Shown here in pieces: positions 6,896 through 8,532 of a DNA stretch of 8,532 nt (within the stretch, counting starts at the first letter, position 1; each line of letters starts with the position of its first letter). The position numbers and the translations under genes were made by a program. The notes under the pieces were generated by a model, which ran no database searches, had not been told where the DNA came from, and worked only from the letters and a program-made list of their open reading frames with translations. Source of the DNA: an uncultured Gammaproteobacteria bacterium (lineage in GTDB: Bacteria; Pseudomonadota; Gammaproteobacteria; CAIUAS01); assembly GCA_903897205.1 (NCBI GenBank), contig CAIUAS010000165.1, positions 1 through 8,532 on the forward strand, written 5' to 3'.

Positions 6896-7390
6896 ATGGC
6901 AATTTATATGAAGATTAAAGGTATTGAAGGACAATCGACTATGAAAAAATATGAAAAATGGATTGAAGTTGACTCTCTCGGTTTCACCGTTAACCGCAAT
7001 ATCAATACCACTCCAGGTAACTCAGTTGATCGTCAAGGCACCAACCCAACGCTGAGCCCTATTAGCATCACGAAAGAAATCTGCAAGGCAACCCCCGATC
7101 TTTTCATTGCGACTTGCGGCAAACGCGACAATGGAAAAGCATTTGATGAAGTAGATATTCATGTTTGCCACAACAACGGTGAAGCTTATATCAAATATAA
7201 ACTGAGCAACGTTTTATTAAGCAACTATCAACTTCAAGGCGACAACAACTGCAAAGACAAACGCCCTTTAGAAATCCTTGGATTGAATTACGATAAAATT
7301 GAAATGGACTTTACGCCACACGACGAAAAACACGGCGCAGGCAGCCCAACGCGGTCTGGTTACAGCTTAGTAAACGCAGATAAAGTATAA
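6896..7390 (+). CDS. hcp: Hcp (TssD), T6SS inner-tube protein
   Basis: A complete 164-residue Hcp. It forms hexameric rings that stack into the tube fired by the contracting sheath and can carry small effectors in its lumen. Family features are MAIYMKIKGIEG at the N-terminus, WIEVDSLGFTVNR (about 22-34), PISITKEICKATPDLFIA (about 56-73), and the C-terminal PTRSGYSLVNADKV, matching the usual PTRxGYDLxKAK. Its length and lack of extension point to a plain tube protein, not an Hcp-effector fusion. It has four cysteines (EICK, ATCG, HVCH, NNCK), more than I would expect for a cytosol-assembled tube. AAGGAG (6885-6890) stands 5 bases before the ATG. Codons such as AAC, ACC, ATC and CGC are frequent, which together with the strong promoter and terminator suggests high expression. 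It stands as a single-gene unit, divergent from the sheath operon. No vgrG or PAAR gene is adjacent. Confidence 0.96.
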   Translation: MAIYMKIKGIEGQSTMKKYEKWIEVDSLGFTVNRNINTTPGNSVDRQGTNPTLSPISITKEICKATPDLFIATCGKRDNGKAFDEVDIHVCHNNGEAYIKYKLSNVLLSNYQLQGDNNCKDKRPLEILGLNYDKIEMDFTPHDEKHGAGSPTRSGYSLVNADKV

Positions 7391-7402
7391 ACTGCACTAA
7401 TC

Positions 7403-7436
7403 CCGAAGAGCATTTGCAAAAATGCTCTTCGGTTTT
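7403..7436 (+). terminator. Strong intrinsic terminator of hcp
   Basis: A perfect 13-base stem, CCGAAGAGCATTT pairing with AAATGCTCTTCGG, is closed by a GCAA loop (a stable GNRA tetraloop). TTTT at 7433-7436 follows, starting 12 bases after the hcp stop. Read on the minus strand the hairpin is followed by GATTAGTG with no T-tract, so it should act mainly for hcp and only weakly for the convergent 202-residue gene. Confidence 0.9.
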
Positions 7437-7460
7437 ACAGGGAATAAAAAATACTTTTCT

Positions 7461-8069
7461 TTATTGGAAATAATATTTTATTTGATTACTGGCATTTTGG
7501 ACTACAATTTCACTCTGAATTTGTTCGCCCATTCTTATTCTCTTATTTTTCCTATCAGACTCAGTCTTTTCTGAGTTGAACCCTAAAGACATAAAGCTTG
7601 CAACAAAATTAGCTCCATTCCTTTTTTTAGGATCAATATTTTCTTGCTCTAACGTTAATTGCGGCGTTAATACATTAGCCGTAACATCCACATCTGCTGA
7701 ATCATCATAATCCGATGAATCGTCACAATCTGATGCACTATCATAGGCTGAGTCAATAGTTGCCTTCAACTGAGATTGCATTACGAATGCATTATCATAC
7801 TTCTTCTCAAATTGAGAGTATATTTGATAATCACCAAACCAAGATGTCATTTCTTTTGTCATAGCTTCATTAAGTTGCGCTTCCCTAGCAAAGTTTTTAT
7901 ATTTTTCCGCTCCAAAAATATGTTTTTTCAACGCATTTAATTGTAATATTTGCGCTTCAGTTAACAGAAGCAACTTTGCTTTTTCTTCCGTCACTTTACC
8001 GTACGAAGCTATTTCTTTATACTCCTTTTGAATTTTCAATTGCTGTTGAATATTTTCAGCTGTATACAT
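7461..8069 (-). CDS. Unknown 202-residue protein, candidate secreted effector
   Basis: I recognise no family. Residues 1-105 are rich in Lys, Glu, Gln and Leu and look helical, possibly coiled coil (NIQQQLKIQKEYKEI, KAKLLLLTEAQILQLNALKK). Residues 107-129 form an acidic Ser/Asp tract that includes two copies of SDxDDS, encoded by a degenerate 18-base tandem repeat (about 7690-7730). The tail holds basic clusters KKR (148-150) and RKNKRIR (173-179) and ends QIKYYFQ. There is no signal peptide or membrane segment, so export, if any, would use a dedicated system. The start ATG at 8069 has GAGG 10 bases upstream; no better start is seen. Upstream lie four regularly spaced TTAA half-sites like a PmrA operator, which in Legionella and Coxiella mark many Dot/Icm effector genes. 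It converges on hcp, so a T6SS link is also possible. The gene looks intact. Effector status is an inference from promoter, composition and context only. Confidence 0.7.
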   Translation of the reverse strand: MYTAENIQQQLKIQKEYKEIASYGKVTEEKAKLLLLTEAQILQLNALKKHIFGAEKYKNFAREAQLNEAMTKEMTSWFGDYQIYSQFEKKYDNAFVMQSQLKATIDSAYDSASDCDDSSDYDDSADVDVTANVLTPQLTLEQENIDPKKRNGANFVASFMSLGFNSEKTESDRKNKRIRMGEQIQSEIVVQNASNQIKYYFQ

Positions 8070-8079
8070 TACACTTTTA

Positions 8080-8083
8080 CCTC
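8080..8083 (-). promoter_or_regulatory. Ribosome site of the 202-residue gene
   Basis: GAGG on the minus strand stands 10 bases before the ATG at 8069, slightly farther than ideal. A nearer GTG (8074-8072) is followed at once by TAA, so the ATG remains the only sensible start. Confidence 0.5.
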
Positions 8084-8111
8084 ACATTTACTTCTATTTT
8101 GGAAAGCTGCA

Positions 8112-8117
8112 ATGCTA
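8112..8117 (-). promoter_or_regulatory. Weak candidate -10 of the 202-residue gene
   Basis: TAGCAT (4 of 6 matches to TATAAT) begins 10 bases after the last TTAA half-site. There is no -35 hexamer apart from the repeat array, which is the usual look of a promoter that needs an activator bound near -35. Transcription would begin near 8105, giving a leader of about 35 bases. A CAAAAT further downstream is an alternative. Confidence 0.3.
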
Positions 8118-8124
8118 CAACAGT

Positions 8125-8166
8125 TTCCTTAAGGAAATATTAAGTGTTCCTTAAGGTTTCCTTAAA
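8125..8166 (-). promoter_or_regulatory. Four tandem PmrA-like half-sites
   Basis: On the minus strand four half-sites of the form (C/T)TTAA(G/T) follow each other: TTTAAG (8166-8161), CTTAAG (8155-8150), CTTAAT (8144-8139) and CTTAAG (8133-8128). Every gap is exactly 5 bases, an 11-base period. This matches the direct-repeat operator of the OmpR-family regulator PmrA/BasR in enteric bacteria. The third copy, CTTAATATT, is identical to the half-site consensus I recall for Legionella and Coxiella PmrA (cTTAATatT, N2, repeat). The array points toward the 202-residue gene and ends 58 bases before its start, near where an activator would sit. The repeat geometry is seen directly; the regulator's identity is inferred. 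The stop of the decayed transposase frame lies inside the third copy. Confidence 0.65.
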
Positions 8167-8532
8167 TTGAGTGCCAATTCGACGATTTATACACTGTCGA
8201 GCCAAATGACTTAATTCAATCTCTGCTATATTCAGCCAACTCCCATGTTTAGGCGTGTAATGGATTTCTAATTTATCAAGTATTTTCCTGGTTCATTGTG
8301 GCGGCAAAGTTTCATATAAAGCCGCTCCTGTATGAATATTTAAATTATCTACTATCAAAATAATTCTCGCAGCTTTTGTATAAATATTCTCTATTAAATG
8401 CTGTATATGAGCTACCCAATCTAATCGTCTTCGGCGTGGTGCAATAGTTACAAATCGTTTCCCCGCTAATGGCTCAAAACTTAAAAAAATATTACTTACC
8501 CCATTACTTTCATAGCGGGTTTCTATTTTACG
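8140..8532 (-). pseudogene. IS630-type DDE transposase remnant
   Basis: The minus-strand frame, open at the window edge, reads as the C-terminal part of an IS630-family transposase. YESNGVSNIFLSFEPLAGKR, then IILIVDNLNIHTGAALYET (holding the second catalytic Asp) and LEIHYTPKHGSWLNIAEIEL (holding the third catalytic Glu) are clear. A TGA at 8295-8293 interrupts the frame between the two catalytic residues. After RQCINRRIGTQ the similarity ends and the frame runs into the TTAA array, stopping at 8140; family members usually continue about 35-40 residues further. So the copy is doubly damaged, by a nonsense codon and a missing 3' end, and should not transpose by itself. No terminal inverted repeat is visible in the window. 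Confidence 0.85.

Noticed and set aside
7640..7660. KEN-box-like degron (QENIDP) in the 202-residue protein
   Set aside because: The lysine of the KEN motif is replaced by Gln, so the match is too weak to claim mimicry.
1..8532. CRISPR array, tRNA or rRNA genes
   Set aside because: No regularly spaced long repeats and no cloverleaf or ribosomal RNA sequence were seen.

Overview
The window is part of a chromosomal type VI secretion system (T6SS) locus of the 'imp' type. The host is probably a gammaproteobacterium of low to moderate GC. The T6SS proteins match well-known families along their full visible lengths. A row of PmrA-like half-sites near the right end resembles the operators used by Legionella and Coxiella for Dot/Icm genes. 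That hints at the order Legionellales, but it is an inference and no taxonomic marker is present.

Layout, left to right. Positions 1-1701 (+) hold the C-terminal half of tssM, open at the left edge. Positions 1702-1831 are a short control region with an inverted repeat, leading to a small ParD-like antitoxin gene (1832-2059, +). Its toxin partner is absent apart from a possible 13-codon stub. Converging on it is a tightly packed minus-strand operon, in transcription order: a tssC-like sheath gene of the TssC40/ImpD type (6587-5247), tagJ/impE (5236-4448), tssE (4441-3944) and tssF (3931-2090). The gaps between these genes are only 6 to 12 bases. The 308-base gap 6588-6895 holds divergent overlapping promoter elements and a possible unannotated 54-codon two-helix membrane protein gene on the minus strand. 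hcp (6896-7390, +) follows, with a strong intrinsic terminator. A 202-aa minus-strand gene of unknown function (8069-7461) comes next, and the right edge is a decayed IS630-type transposase (8532-8140, -).

How the genes work together. TssM is the inner-membrane anchor, TssE and TssF belong to the baseplate, Hcp forms the inner tube, TagJ is a sheath accessory, and the TssC-like protein belongs to the contractile sheath family. tssB, the main tssC, tssG, tssA, tssJ, tssK, tssL, clpV and vgrG are not in the window, so the system is either split or continues outside it.

The most interesting spot is 8125-8166. Four perfect (C/T)TTAA(G/T) half-sites, each separated by exactly 5 bases, lie just upstream of the unknown 202-aa gene and in its orientation. 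That protein has a helical N-terminal region, an acidic Ser/Asp tract and a basic cluster. I suggest it as a candidate PmrA-controlled secreted effector.
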